A stretch of 64,000 bases of DNA from Aquimarina mycalae (GCF_029906345.1 NZ_JARYGY010000006.1:62001-126000); one strand, 5' to 3'. Counted from the first letter of the stretch, positions 35,505-44,181 are shown. The notes: generated by a model not told the origin, from the sequence alone. Translations and numbers: made by a program.

Positions 35505-38246
35505 TTAGAGTCTACCCTTCTTTTTTTGATATAAAAATATAAATAGAATAGTTATAAGAAGTGTAACAATTCCAATCCATAAAAACAACAAGTTATTAGA
35601 TTGTGGTAATAATGTACCTGTATCTCCAATTAGTATTAATGAAGCCCAGTAATGAGGAGAAGCTTCTGCATCTGAATTATTGTGTAAGTAATTCAATTTT
35701 GCCGTTCGTAAAGCTGCTGATTTGGTTTGACCTTCACTTAGGTTTTTATAAAAATCAGAAGTAATTGTAGCAGTTGCTTTATCATTAGTGCTCCATAGCG
35801 AAGGAATGACAGTATGTGCTCCCGACTTAAAAAATCCACGAGCAAGGCTTAATACACCTTCACCACGGCGCACTTCTCCTAAAGAAGTATTACATGCACT
35901 AAGCATAACCAATTCTGCTTGATTATCAACTACGGAAAGTTCTAATTCAGTAAGTTTTTTTTGTCTAAAAGCGATCCAAGGATTTAACGAATCAGAGGCA
36001 TCGGCATGAGTTGCTAAATGTAGAATCTTGTATTCAGAAGCCTGTTTTTTAAAATTTTCCTTGGTAGCTTCTTCTTTAATCAAAAGTAAACCGTTATAAT
36101 ATTTATTAGCGCTACTGATTTCTTCTTCACTTTTTTTTAAGGTTGTTAATCTGTTTGGGAAATCTACAGGAGCTATTCCAAGATATTCTTTATTTGCTTG
36201 CCTAGATATAGTAGAATTCTCTTTGTGAAAAGATAAAGAGTATTTGTAATTGATCTCGCAGTCTTCAATTAAATATCTCCCTGAATTAATATTTGTAACT
36301 AGAGCTTCAAAAGGAATAAACCCCAATATGTGATCAGCACTAATTGTAATTTTTTTGTTAGTTAGGTCATTTCTTATTTCAGAAGGGATAAGAGAATTGT
36401 AGAGTTGATGTGCAACTTTTTTATATGAAATAATGTCTTCAGATGTTTTAAAAGGACTATCTAATTTTTTTCTCAAAGAGCGAATATTGTTTAAAAGTGT
36501 TTGAATATTGTCTAATCTAAATAGCAATTTTTGATTGGCAGTCAATATCATTCCATATGCTTCAGGAATTACTTCTGCTCCTCTTTCTGCCATGATGTAA
36601 TTTATTAGTACTTCATTTTGATTTAATTTTGTTTCCTTAAAGGAAACAATTTTTGGAAGTGTATTAGAATAAAAATATTCTGGATATTCCTTAGAAAGAG
36701 AATCTTTAAATTGTTGTAGATTACTTTTTCCCTTAGAAATTATGTTAGAAATAGAGTCTTTTTTATGAATGGAAACTTCTTGTAAAGAATTTTGAAATAA
36801 AATTATTTTGTTTTCTAATCTTTTTTCTTGTTCCAAAATTTCTTCAGGAATATTTAATTTATTTTTCGTTATTTCCTGAGTTAATAGTATGGCTTTATTC
36901 TTTTCAATAAAATAAAAAGCCTCTTTATTTTTTTTAAGATTTAAACAGGCTTTTAATCCCATAATATATATTTCAGAAGCTAAATCTCTCCAAAACAATT
37001 TAGAGCTGAATGAAAAGTCTTCCGTTATTATTAGGTCAATTAATTGATCACTAGTCATTGTGGTCTTGATAGCTTCTTCAGAATAAGAATAATCATCCTG
37101 ATATTCAGCTAATAGATTCCATGTTTTTAATTTTCTTTTTAAAAGATCTAGGAATTCAGATTTCGCCTTTATTTTTGTAAGATCTTCTTTATTTGGTAAC
37201 CAATAAATATCTGGGATTTCCTGATCAAAGTAAGCAGAAAATGCGTCTTTAAAGTGATTTTGAGCATCTAGATATCGTTTTTCTGTATTAGCTTTGATAC
37301 CTAATCCTGAATGAATTTTTGGAAGAATTTCTGAGTTTTCTTCTGCATATTCTAACGATTTTTGAAAGTATATTTCGGATAAACCAAAATCCTTTTTAAT
37401 ATTGATTACCGCAAGGTTATAATATACGTGAGCAATATATTGGTTGCTTTCAAGTGTTTTAGCAATATCCAAAGCTTTATGAAAACTGGCTAATGCTTTA
37501 CTTGTGTTTTTAGTTCCAACGCCTTCATAATACAAATTTCCAAGATTACTTTGTACAGCATATGCATCTGATAAATTTGGGTTTTTTTCTAATCTAAGTA
37601 AAGAATCCGCTTTAAGTAAGTGAAAAAGTCCTTGTTTAGCACTTTTGCGATTACGAATTTTTTTATAGGTAAACGCGATATTGATATGATTGGCAATTAT
37701 ATACTTTACTTGCCTTTCCGGATCAAAGTAACTAAAAGCTTTTTTTTGATATTCAATAGATTTAAATAAATCTCCAATCCGATCATAACTATCTCCAATG
37801 ATTGCTGCTGCTCGCCCTTTAAATAAATTAGTTCCTTTTACATTTAAAACTTTTTCAAAAGACTTAATGGCAATACTATAATTTTCTCTTCTTTTATTAT
37901 AAATAGCATAATTGTAATAACTCCTTTTTAAAAGGTTATTATCAATTGGGTTTACTTTCTCCCTTGCTTCATAAGCTATTTTAATAATCTTAATAGATTC
38001 ATCCCAATGCTTTTCTTTATGGATCCATTTGGCCAACTGATGTGCATCTGATCCTAATTGTTTGTAGTCTTTGTTTTGAAGATGCTGATCTAAAATTTTA
38101 TAATAATCAGCTAATTTTTCGTAATTACTGTTCGGGAGCTTATAAACAGAATCTAGTTGAATAGATATATCCTGACCTTTACTAGTAAAGGTCAGGAATA
38201 ATAATATTGATAATAATAATATTTTGGAGAACTGTTTTCTTCTCAA
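35505..38246 (-). CDS. TPR-CHAT domain protein (caspase-like protease), membrane-anchored, copy 2
   Basis: A 913-residue paralogue of the protein at 32044-34806 with the same plan: signal sequence (KILLLSILLFLTFTSKGQ), TPR-like helices, CHAT domain and a C-terminal membrane helix with a KKKGRL tail. Catalytic residues are His in HLATHADA (about 747) and Cys in VMLSACNTSLGE (about 784). It starts 11 bases after the lipoprotein at 38258. Long stretches of its 3' DNA match copy 1 exactly, for example about 60 bases near 35715-35780 against 32250-32315, while the 5' half has diverged. I see no clear terminator after it, so transcription might run on into the second lipoprotein operon. Confidence 0.9.
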   Translation of the reverse strand: MRRKQFSKILLLSILLFLTFTSKGQDISIQLDSVYKLPNSNYEKLADYYKILDQHLQNKDYKQLGSDAHQLAKWIHKEKHWDESIKIIKIAYEAREKVNPIDNNLLKRSYYNYAIYNKRRENYSIAIKSFEKVLNVKGTNLFKGRAAAIIGDSYDRIGDLFKSIEYQKKAFSYFDPERQVKYIIANHINIAFTYKKIRNRKSAKQGLFHLLKADSLLRLEKNPNLSDAYAVQSNLGNLYYEGVGTKNTSKALASFHKALDIAKTLESNQYIAHVYYNLAVINIKKDFGLSEIYFQKSLEYAEENSEILPKIHSGLGIKANTEKRYLDAQNHFKDAFSAYFDQEIPDIYWLPNKEDLTKIKAKSEFLDLLKRKLKTWNLLAEYQDDYSYSEEAIKTTMTSDQLIDLIITEDFSFSSKLFWRDLASEIYIMGLKACLNLKKNKEAFYFIEKNKAILLTQEITKNKLNIPEEILEQEKRLENKIILFQNSLQEVSIHKKDSISNIISKGKSNLQQFKDSLSKEYPEYFYSNTLPKIVSFKETKLNQNEVLINYIMAERGAEVIPEAYGMILTANQKLLFRLDNIQTLLNNIRSLRKKLDSPFKTSEDIISYKKVAHQLYNSLIPSEIRNDLTNKKITISADHILGFIPFEALVTNINSGRYLIEDCEINYKYSLSFHKENSTISRQANKEYLGIAPVDFPNRLTTLKKSEEEISSANKYYNGLLLIKEEATKENFKKQASEYKILHLATHADASDSLNPWIAFRQKKLTELELSVVDNQAELVMLSACNTSLGEVRRGEGVLSLARGFFKSGAHTVIPSLWSTNDKATATITSDFYKNLSEGQTKSAALRTAKLNYLHNNSDAEASPHYWASLILIGDTGTLLPQSNNLLFLWIGIVTLLITILFIFLYQKKKGRL

Positions 38247-38257
38247 TTAAAATTGCT

Positions 38258-38839
38258 CTAGTAATACTCTAAAGATAGAAATATTTCGCGACAAGACGGA
38301 TTCTGAATTTCAATAAACAAAAAGTCAGTCTCATCTGTACAACCACCACATCCTCCATCACCATCTGGATCTTCTAGTGTTGTGCTTTTGTCACCCTTTA
38401 AAACTGTTGTGCCACCAGTAAAATTTGCTGTCATGGTACATTGATTTGTACACAATATGGAAGGGACTTCATCACAAGGTACGTACCACTCATAGATTGC
38501 TCCGTTAAGACATACGTCTGAAGGTCTAAGTATAGCGAATATAGAACTAAACTTAGTCTTTCTATTCGTCTCTACAAGATCCAGGTAATCTTCTTGAGTT
38601 AGGTGTGTTCCAGAAGCTACGAGTATTTTTTTATAACAAGAAGATTGATCACTTTGTAATTGTAGCTTAGAGTTATTGATATTTAGTAAATCATCAACAT
38701 TTAACGCATTTTCAGGAATAATATCTCCTATTTGTTCTTGTTTGTCATCTGTAGAGCAACCTTGTATCCCAATTACAAAAATTGCAGCTACTAAAAGTAA
38801 CATGATTTTTTTCATTCTTAAATATTTTTTTGTTTTCAT
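38258..38839 (-). CDS. Lipoprotein paired with TPR-CHAT copy 2
   Basis: A 193-residue protein with the N-terminus MKTKKYLRMKKIMLLLVAAI and lipobox VIGIQGC (Cys28); Met9 (38815) is an alternative start. The mature part is Cys-rich (about nine Cys after the lipidated one, including CGGCTDE and LCTNQCTM), unlike its paralogue, so it is probably disulfide-bonded or metal-binding. It is the first gene of the operon with the TPR-CHAT protein and is transcribed divergently from the ECF sigma gene, 77 bases away. Family not recognised. Confidence 0.75.
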   Translation of the reverse strand: MKTKKYLRMKKIMLLLVAAIFVIGIQGCSTDDKQEQIGDIIPENALNVDDLLNINNSKLQLQSDQSSCYKKILVASGTHLTQEDYLDLVETNRKTKFSSIFAILRPSDVCLNGAIYEWYVPCDEVPSILCTNQCTMTANFTGGTTVLKGDKSTTLEDPDGDGGCGGCTDETDFLFIEIQNPSCREIFLSLEYY

Positions 38840-38852
38840 TATTTATTAGTAT

Positions 38853-38878
38853 GTTCCCTTCATCTAATAAATGTTACT
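38853..38878 (-). promoter_or_regulatory. Candidate ECF promoter of lipoprotein/TPR-CHAT operon 2
   Basis: Minus-strand AGTAAC (38873-38878) and GAAC (38853-38856), spacer 16. The surrounding 70 bases are nearly identical to those at 35390-35415, showing that the promoter was copied with the operon. It lies in the divergent region shared with the ECF sigma gene at 38917. Confidence 0.58.
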
Positions 38879-38916
38879 GCGCAAAAGTAAAAAAAAATAA
38901 TTGTTAAAGATTTTTT

Positions 38917-39483
38917 ATGCCTATTAATGATAACGATCGCTTACAAAATTTAGCAGAAGGGAATAAAGACACTATAGAAGATCTATATAAAAATGTTTTC
39001 CCCAAAATAGCTAGTTTTATCAGGAGTAATAGTGGAACTCAATCTGATGCTGAAGATATTTTTCAGAAAGTACTATTGCAATTGATCGCAAGGTATAAGG
39101 TAAAAGCATTTGTGATTGATAGTTCTTTTAATGCATATATTTTTTCTGCTTGTAGAAATTTATGGCGGAGAGAATTAAATAAACAAAAACGTATAGTAAC
39201 AAATAACGAAGTTGTGGAACTATCTAGAGAAACCGAAGACATGACTATGGCTACTTTAGAACAAGAGAAATGGGAATTGTTTCAGGAAAAACTATCACAG
39301 CTATCAGATAATTGTAAACAATTACTACAGATGTTTTTTAAAAAAGTGCCTTATAAAGATATTGTTGGTAAACTAGGGTATAATAGTGATAATGTGGTTC
39401 GACAACGTATTTTTAATTGTAAGTCGCAATTAACTAAATTGATTAAAAAAGATTCTAGATATAGTGAAATCAAAGAATTATGA
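38917..39483 (+). CDS. ECF-type RNA polymerase sigma factor
   Basis: A 188-residue sigma-70 family factor with region 2 (AEDIFQKVLLQLIARY and AYIFSACRNLWRRELNKQ) and region 4 (VPYKDIVGKLGYNSDNVVRQ). It is closely related to the factor at 20880-21446. Its last four bases overlap the start of the next gene (ATGA), a TM protein with an anti-sigma-like N-terminus, so the two are co-translated and probably bind each other. It is divergent from a lipoprotein/TPR-CHAT operon that carries an AGTAAC-N16-GAAC element, the best candidate for its target. Confidence 0.92.
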   Translation: MPINDNDRLQNLAEGNKDTIEDLYKNVFPKIASFIRSNSGTQSDAEDIFQKVLLQLIARYKVKAFVIDSSFNAYIFSACRNLWRRELNKQKRIVTNNEVVELSRETEDMTMATLEQEKWELFQEKLSQLSDNCKQLLQMFFKKVPYKDIVGKLGYNSDNVVRQRIFNCKSQLTKLIKKDSRYSEIKEL

Positions 39484-40277
39484 AAGAATATCCCATAGAA
39501 ATTGATGATTATCTTAATGATATGATGTCAGACTCAGAAAAGCAAGCATTCGAAGAAAGACTTCGCACTGATGCTGTATTGGCAAAAGAATTGAAGTTGC
39601 AAAAAGATATGCTAACCATATATGAAGATAAGGAATGGTTAGAAGGAAATAAGGAAGCATTACAAACAGATAAAGCTACAAAGCTGAAATCCTTTTTTGA
39701 AAGTGATGAAGCTGTTGACCTAAAAGCTACGATAAAGGATGTTGTTATAGAAAACAGATCAGTATCTTTAAATAAATCCTATTGGTATATGGGAATTGCG
39801 GCGTCTATCGCAATTTTATTTACTATTTCTTTATTCGTTTTTAAGAGTGATGATTATGATGAATTGTATGCAGAATATATTCAAACTGACGAAATACCAT
39901 CACTAGTAACCAGAGGAGAAGAAACAAATAAGCTGTTAGAAAATGCTCAGTTGTTATTTGAAGATAAAAAGTATCAAAAAGCTACAGAATCCTTTGAAGC
40001 ATATCATAAATCGGAGACATTGGTAGAACCTCTTAGTTATATCTACTATGGTATTGCTTTGACAGAACTTAGTGAGTTTGATCAAGCATTAAAACAATTT
40101 GATAAACTATCTAATTCTAATACCCTTCAATCTAAAAAGGCAAATTGGTATAAGGCATTGGTGTTTTTAAAACAAAAAAACAAAAGTGAACTTAAAAAAG
40201 TTTTACAAACGATCACAGGAGATAAAAGCAATTATAAATATAAAGAGGCGCAAGAACTTTTAAAGAAGATTGATTAA
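39480..40277 (+). CDS. Membrane-spanning TPR protein, putative anti-sigma factor
   Basis: A 265-residue protein. Residues 1-95 are cytoplasmic and start like Bacteroidetes anti-sigma proteins (IDDYLNDMMSDSEKQAFEER); one membrane helix spans 101-121 (YWYMGIAASIAILFTISLFV). The C-terminal half (about 145-265) is periplasmic and contains TPR-like helices (ATESFEAYHKSE, ALKQFDKLSNS). The gene overlaps the ECF sigma gene by four bases. The topology fits an anti-sigma factor that holds the sigma at the membrane and senses a periplasmic signal. A periplasmic TPR-CHAT protease encoded next door could cleave it, by analogy with other protease-controlled anti-sigma factors. No zinc-binding HxxxCxxC motif is present, so the anti-sigma role rests on position and topology. 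Confidence 0.8.
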   Translation: MKEYPIEIDDYLNDMMSDSEKQAFEERLRTDAVLAKELKLQKDMLTIYEDKEWLEGNKEALQTDKATKLKSFFESDEAVDLKATIKDVVIENRSVSLNKSYWYMGIAASIAILFTISLFVFKSDDYDELYAEYIQTDEIPSLVTRGEETNKLLENAQLLFEDKKYQKATESFEAYHKSETLVEPLSYIYYGIALTELSEFDQALKQFDKLSNSNTLQSKKANWYKALVFLKQKNKSELKKVLQTITGDKSNYKYKEAQELLKKID

Positions 40278-40453
40278 CTTGACTGACGTATTTTAAAATC
40301 TTTAATAAACGTTAATTCAGGTATTCTGTTGTTATAAAATCAAGGTAAAACGTATTGAGAATAGTTTTTTCTTATGATATGGTTTTCTAAATTATATATC
40401 ATAAATCAATAAACAATCATTGGTTTTTATACACTAAACATTAAGCAATTACC

Positions 40454-40461
40454 TATCTTTG
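40454..40461 (+). promoter_or_regulatory. Candidate -7 box (TATCTTTG) of the immunophilin gene
   Basis: TATCTTTG is an exact fit to TAnnTTTG and lies 35 bases before the ATG at 40497. A TTTG -33 box at normal spacing is not obvious. Confidence 0.5.
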
Positions 40462-40496
40462 CAGCTTAAAATTTAAAAAGCTTAAAACACGCAGTT

Positions 40497-41429
40497 ATGC
40501 AAGACGGATTATACGCAAAATTTAATACTACAAAAGGAAGTATCCTTGTAAATCTAGAATATAAAAAGACTCCAGGAACAGTTGGAAACTTTGTAGGTTT
40601 GGCTGAAGGAAATATGGAAAATCAAGCAATTCCGCAAGGTAAACCATATTATAATGGACTGAAATTTCATAGAGTTATTGCAGACTTTATGATTCAGGGA
40701 GGAGATCCACAAGGAACTGGAGCTGGTGGACCAGGATATCAATTTGATGATGAAATTCATCCTGATTTAAAACATGACGGACCAGGAGTGTTATCTATGG
40801 CTAATGCAGGACCTGGAACTAATGGGAGTCAGTTTTTTATTACCCATGTAGAAACAGCTTGGTTAGATGGTAAGCATACCGTTTTTGGAAAAGTTGTAGA
40901 AGGATTAGATGTGGTAAATTCAGTTTCTCAAGGAGATACAATTGATTCTTTGGAGATTATCAGAGTTGGAGCTGATGCAGAGAGCTTTAATGCAATCGAA
41001 ACATTTAGACAATTTAACGGAGCTAAAGCAGAGAGAGAAGCTGCAGCAAAGAAAGAAGCAGAACAAATATTAGAAGAATTAGCTGCTGGGTTTGATAAGA
41101 CAGAGAGTGGTTTACGCTATAAAATAATTCAAAAAGGAGATGGAATAAAGGCAGAGAACGGAAAAACGGTTTCTGTGCATTATAAAGGAAGTCTACCTGA
41201 TGGTACTGTTTTCGACTCTTCTTATAAACGTAACCAACCTATTGATTTTCCTTTAGGAATGGGGCAAGTAATCTCCGGATGGGATGAAGGTATTGCTTTA
41301 TTGCAAGTTGGAGACAAAGCACGTTTTGTAATTCCACCATCTTTAGGATATGGAGAACGTGGTGCTGGTGGTGTTATTCCTCCTAACGCAACATTAATTT
41401 TTGATGTAGAACTAGTAGAAGTAAAATAA
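40497..41429 (+). CDS. Dual-domain peptidyl-prolyl isomerase (cyclophilin-FKBP fusion)
   Basis: A 310-residue cytoplasmic protein. Residues about 5-165 form a cyclophilin domain ([39 protein letters not shown]). A charged helical linker (about 170-200) leads to an FKBP domain (about 205-310; [52 protein letters not shown]). Both domains keep their active-site motifs. It should act as a general folding helper for proline-containing proteins. Two-family immunophilins of this type are known from Bacteroidetes, Treponema and some protists. A terminator follows directly. Confidence 0.95.
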   Translation: MQDGLYAKFNTTKGSILVNLEYKKTPGTVGNFVGLAEGNMENQAIPQGKPYYNGLKFHRVIADFMIQGGDPQGTGAGGPGYQFDDEIHPDLKHDGPGVLSMANAGPGTNGSQFFITHVETAWLDGKHTVFGKVVEGLDVVNSVSQGDTIDSLEIIRVGADAESFNAIETFRQFNGAKAEREAAAKKEAEQILEELAAGFDKTESGLRYKIIQKGDGIKAENGKTVSVHYKGSLPDGTVFDSSYKRNQPIDFPLGMGQVISGWDEGIALLQVGDKARFVIPPSLGYGERGAGGVIPPNATLIFDVELVEVK

Positions 41430-41452
41430 ATATATTAATACACACAAAATTA

Positions 41453-41484
41453 AAAACCTCTGAAATATTAATTTCAGAGGTTTT
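41453..41484 (+). terminator. Rho-independent terminator after immunophilin gene
   Basis: AAAACCTCTGAAAT and ATTTCAGAGGTTTT form a perfect 14-bp stem around an ATTA loop, followed by T residues. It lies 23 bases after the stop codon. Confidence 0.92.
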
Positions 41485-41680
41485 TTTGTTGATTAATTAT
41501 AAAAAAAGTCGTAATTTATTAACGTTTGATTAACACTTGTACGTTGCTTTAAAATGTTAATATTTTTTTGATTCATAATAAGTTTTGATAAAAAGATTTA
41601 ACTTTTCCGTCTATAATTTAGATATTTACACCCCTTTGGGGAATTGTTAACAAATCTAGGGGCCCCAATTATTGATAGTT

Positions 41681-42481
41681 ATGAAGTGGATTTTAATATT
41701 TTTTTTAACGTTTTTTTGTGTAAATTTCTCTTTTGCCCAGAGCAATGAGGAGACCATGAGTAATATCAAGGATCAGATAGAAATCATTGATAGTTACATG
41801 GAATCTGATGTGTTTTCTTTGGATCCTGAGGAATTTCTTGATCAAATGGCAGATCATGGCGCAGAACTTAATGGATACTACGAACATGAACGCTTGAAGA
41901 AAATTATTCGAAAAATTGGGATGCCTAATGCAATGGTAGTTACTGTCTTTTATTTTTGGAATGATCAATTGATTCACGTAAACTATAAACAACGTCAGTA
42001 TATGGAGAGGAGAAATGAAGCTGGACAAGTAGTAATGGATTACTCCAATGCATTTACTAAATTCGAATCGGATCACTTTTTTAATAAAGGCGAAGAAATT
42101 GACAAAAAAGTAACTGGAAAACCAGTTGATAATGTGGAGCCTGAAGAAGTTTTTGTATCCTATAGTTTACGAATGAAGGCTCTACTAGATAACAAGTTTG
42201 AGAATAGAAGTACCTATGAAACGCTACAAGGAAAATGGGTGAATGTTCGATTTCCTGATGAGCATATGATTTTTGAAGAAACGATACGATTTAATTTTCG
42301 TGAGGGTAAATTTCTAAAAAGGTTAAAAGTTAAAATTAAAGATAGTATAATGTATTGTTCTTCTCCAAAGGATGAGTACGTTTATAAATATAAAATAGAA
42401 TCGCTAAACGAGTATGAATTAGTAGTGAAAGATTTGCAAGATTCATCTTCGGATTTGGTGCTATATAAAAAAGAAGAATAA
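41681..42481 (+). CDS. Secreted protein of unknown function
   Basis: A 266-residue protein starting at the ATG at 41681, which gives the clean signal peptide MKWILIFFLTFFCVNFSFAQ. An in-frame TTG nine bases earlier is a less likely start. The N-terminal half is helical and acidic. The C-terminal 70 residues look like a small beta-barrel with the pattern LQGKWVNVRFPDEHMIF ... YKYKIESLNEYELVV, resembling lipocalin-like domains common in Bacteroidetes. That is a shape match only. It lies 11 bases before the DinB/YfiT gene, so the two may be co-transcribed. The function cannot be read from the sequence. Confidence 0.72.
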   Translation: MKWILIFFLTFFCVNFSFAQSNEETMSNIKDQIEIIDSYMESDVFSLDPEEFLDQMADHGAELNGYYEHERLKKIIRKIGMPNAMVVTVFYFWNDQLIHVNYKQRQYMERRNEAGQVVMDYSNAFTKFESDHFFNKGEEIDKKVTGKPVDNVEPEEVFVSYSLRMKALLDNKFENRSTYETLQGKWVNVRFPDEHMIFEETIRFNFREGKFLKRLKVKIKDSIMYCSSPKDEYVYKYKIESLNEYELVVKDLQDSSSDLVLYKKEE

Positions 42482-42492
42482 AAATATATTCT

Positions 42493-43014
42493 ATGAATCT
42501 TCAATATCCTATTGGAAAATTCGAAAGCCCAAATAAGATTACCAAAGAACATATTTCTAATTGGATTAAAGACATTGAAGAACTACCAGATAAGATTTCT
42601 AATCTGGTATTGCGTTTTACAGAGCAACAGTTAGAGACTCGATATAGACCAGAAGGTTGGACAGCTAGGCAGGTTATTCATCATATCCATGATAGTCATC
42701 ATAATGGGTATATCCGATTTAAGTGGGCGCTTACCGAAGATACTCCATTAATTAAGGCATACTATGAAGATCGATGGGCAGAATTATCCGATACTAAACA
42801 TGCACCAATTTATTTATCATTAGATATAATCAAGACGCTACATGCAAAATGGGTGTATTTTTTAAAGGGTTTGTCTGATGAAGACTTAGAAAAAACATTT
42901 ATTCACCCAGAAGGGAATGTGGCAATTTCTTTAGCAGAAGATATCGGTATATATGCTTGGCATGGAAATCATCATTTAGAACACCTTAGAATTATTGCAG
43001 GATTGAATACATAG
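42493..43014 (+). CDS. DinB/YfiT-family metal-dependent protein (BstA-like transferase)
   Basis: A 173-residue four-helix protein of the DinB/YfiT superfamily. The three-His metal site is visible: His in RQVIHHIHDSHHN (about 60) and the HGNHHLEHL motif near the C-terminus (about 158-166). Characterised relatives are metal-dependent hydrolases or bacillithiol/glutathione-type S-transferases. The exact substrate here cannot be told. Cytoplasmic, no signal peptide. It follows the secreted protein at 41681-42481 by 11 bases. Confidence 0.88.
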   Translation: MNLQYPIGKFESPNKITKEHISNWIKDIEELPDKISNLVLRFTEQQLETRYRPEGWTARQVIHHIHDSHHNGYIRFKWALTEDTPLIKAYYEDRWAELSDTKHAPIYLSLDIIKTLHAKWVYFLKGLSDEDLEKTFIHPEGNVAISLAEDIGIYAWHGNHHLEHLRIIAGLNT

Positions 43015-43069
43015 TATAAATGATGTAGATATACTATTTTCAAAATTTCTTACTATACTTTGTTAAGAA

Positions 43070-43627
43070 TTATTCTTTCCATTTAATATTGCAACCTATA
43101 CTAGGCTTTTGTGGTTCTATAACTTTAGAGTTTTTAAGCACCGCATCTAATGCCTGACGAAGATCGCGACCATTTACAGGAATCCCGTTTCCAGGTCTGG
43201 AATCATCAAGTTGCCCTCTGTAAATTAGTTTTGACTCTGCATCAAAAAGATAAAAATCAGGTGTGCACGCTGCGTCATAAGCCTTAGCAATTTCTTGAGT
43301 TTCATCATATAGATAAGGAAAAGTGTAATTGTTTTTTTGAGCAGTTTTCCACATATGATGCGGTGCATCTTGTGGATATTTCTCAATATCATTACTGCTT
43401 ATTGCAACAAAACCAAATCCTTGAACACGATAGTCATTTGCTATTCTTACAATCTCTTCATTTACATGAATTACAAAAGGGCAGTGATTACAAATAAACA
43501 TAATTACAGTGCCTTTTTTACCTTTAATATCGGTTAATGACACCTCATTATTCGTGACAGCATCAACCAAAATGAAATCTGGAGCAACTGTGCCTAAAGG
43601 TATCATATTAGAAGGAGTACGAGCCAT
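43070..43627 (-). CDS. Thioredoxin-family protein (redoxin/AhpC-TSA-like)
   Basis: A 185-residue thioredoxin-fold protein with the active site CNHCPFV at about residues 46-52. This CxxC motif in a 'MFICNHCPFVIHV' setting is characteristic of a widespread redoxin family. A TPDFYLFD segment supplies the cis-Pro loop, followed by GQLDDSRPGNGIPVNG. It lacks a signal peptide and so acts in the cytoplasm, probably as a thiol oxidoreductase or peroxidase-like enzyme. It is divergent from the DUF962 gene at 43717. Confidence 0.92.
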   Translation of the reverse strand: MARTPSNMIPLGTVAPDFILVDAVTNNEVSLTDIKGKKGTVIMFICNHCPFVIHVNEEIVRIANDYRVQGFGFVAISSNDIEKYPQDAPHHMWKTAQKNNYTFPYLYDETQEIAKAYDAACTPDFYLFDAESKLIYRGQLDDSRPGNGIPVNGRDLRQALDAVLKNSKVIEPQKPSIGCNIKWKE

Positions 43628-43716
43628 TTTATCTAGTTTTTAAGTTTTCGAAATTACAATTTTATACTATATAAGTCTAAAAATTGCTATCTTAGTTACA
43701 TTAAAATTCAATAGTT

Positions 43717-44181
43717 ATGAAAACTTTAGATACTTGGTTTCAAGAATATGCTGTGAGCCATCAAAACAAAACAAATATTGCAATTCATTTTATATGTGTT
43801 CCTGCAATATTTTTTTCTGTGGTAGGCTTAATCATGAGTATCCCTAGTGGGTTTTTAGCTTCAATTATTCCTGGTGAAAACCCTTTTATAGAAAATTGGG
43901 CTTTTGTAGTTTCCTTACTTATTCTATTGTTCTACGTTAGGTTGTCGGTAAAAATGGCATTACAGATATTAGTTTTTGTTGCTTTTTGTATTATCGCTAA
44001 TTATTATATTAGTCAATATGCACCATTATGGATGGTGTCTGTTATTATTTTTGTAGTTGCGTGGATTGGCCAGTTCTATGGGCATCACCTAGAAGGAAAG
44101 AAGCCTTCTGCAGCGCAGGATTTACAGTTTTTGTTAATAGGACCTGCTTGGGTAATCCAAAAAATGTTTGGAAAAAAATAA
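43717..44181 (+). CDS. DUF962/Mpo1-like membrane protein
   Basis: A 154-residue integral membrane protein with four to five hydrophobic helices (about 23-45, 61-80, 83-100, 105-125, 137-150). The N-terminal WFQEYAVSHQNKTNIAIHF and the later GHHLEGKKPSA are diagnostic of the DUF962 family. The yeast member Mpo1 is an iron-dependent dioxygenase for alpha-oxidation of phytosphingosine-derived 2-hydroxy fatty acids, and the conserved His residues here fit a metal site. The bacterial substrate is unknown; a hydroxy fatty acid or sphingolipid would suit Bacteroidetes. Confidence 0.9.
   Translation: MKTLDTWFQEYAVSHQNKTNIAIHFICVPAIFFSVVGLIMSIPSGFLASIIPGENPFIENWAFVVSLLILLFYVRLSVKMALQILVFVAFCIIANYYISQYAPLWMVSVIIFVVAWIGQFYGHHLEGKKPSAAQDLQFLLIGPAWVIQKMFGKK

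Noticed and set aside
32044..40277. Possible type III-E CRISPR (Craspase) locus because of TPR-CHAT plus sigma factor
   Set aside because: No gRAMP/Cas7-11, Cas1, reverse transcriptase or CRISPR array is present, and the CHAT proteins here carry signal sequences and membrane anchors. Only the regulatory logic is comparable.
41672..41680. TTG start for the secreted protein at 41681
   Set aside because: The ATG at 41681 gives a clean signal peptide; the TTG adds only three residues.
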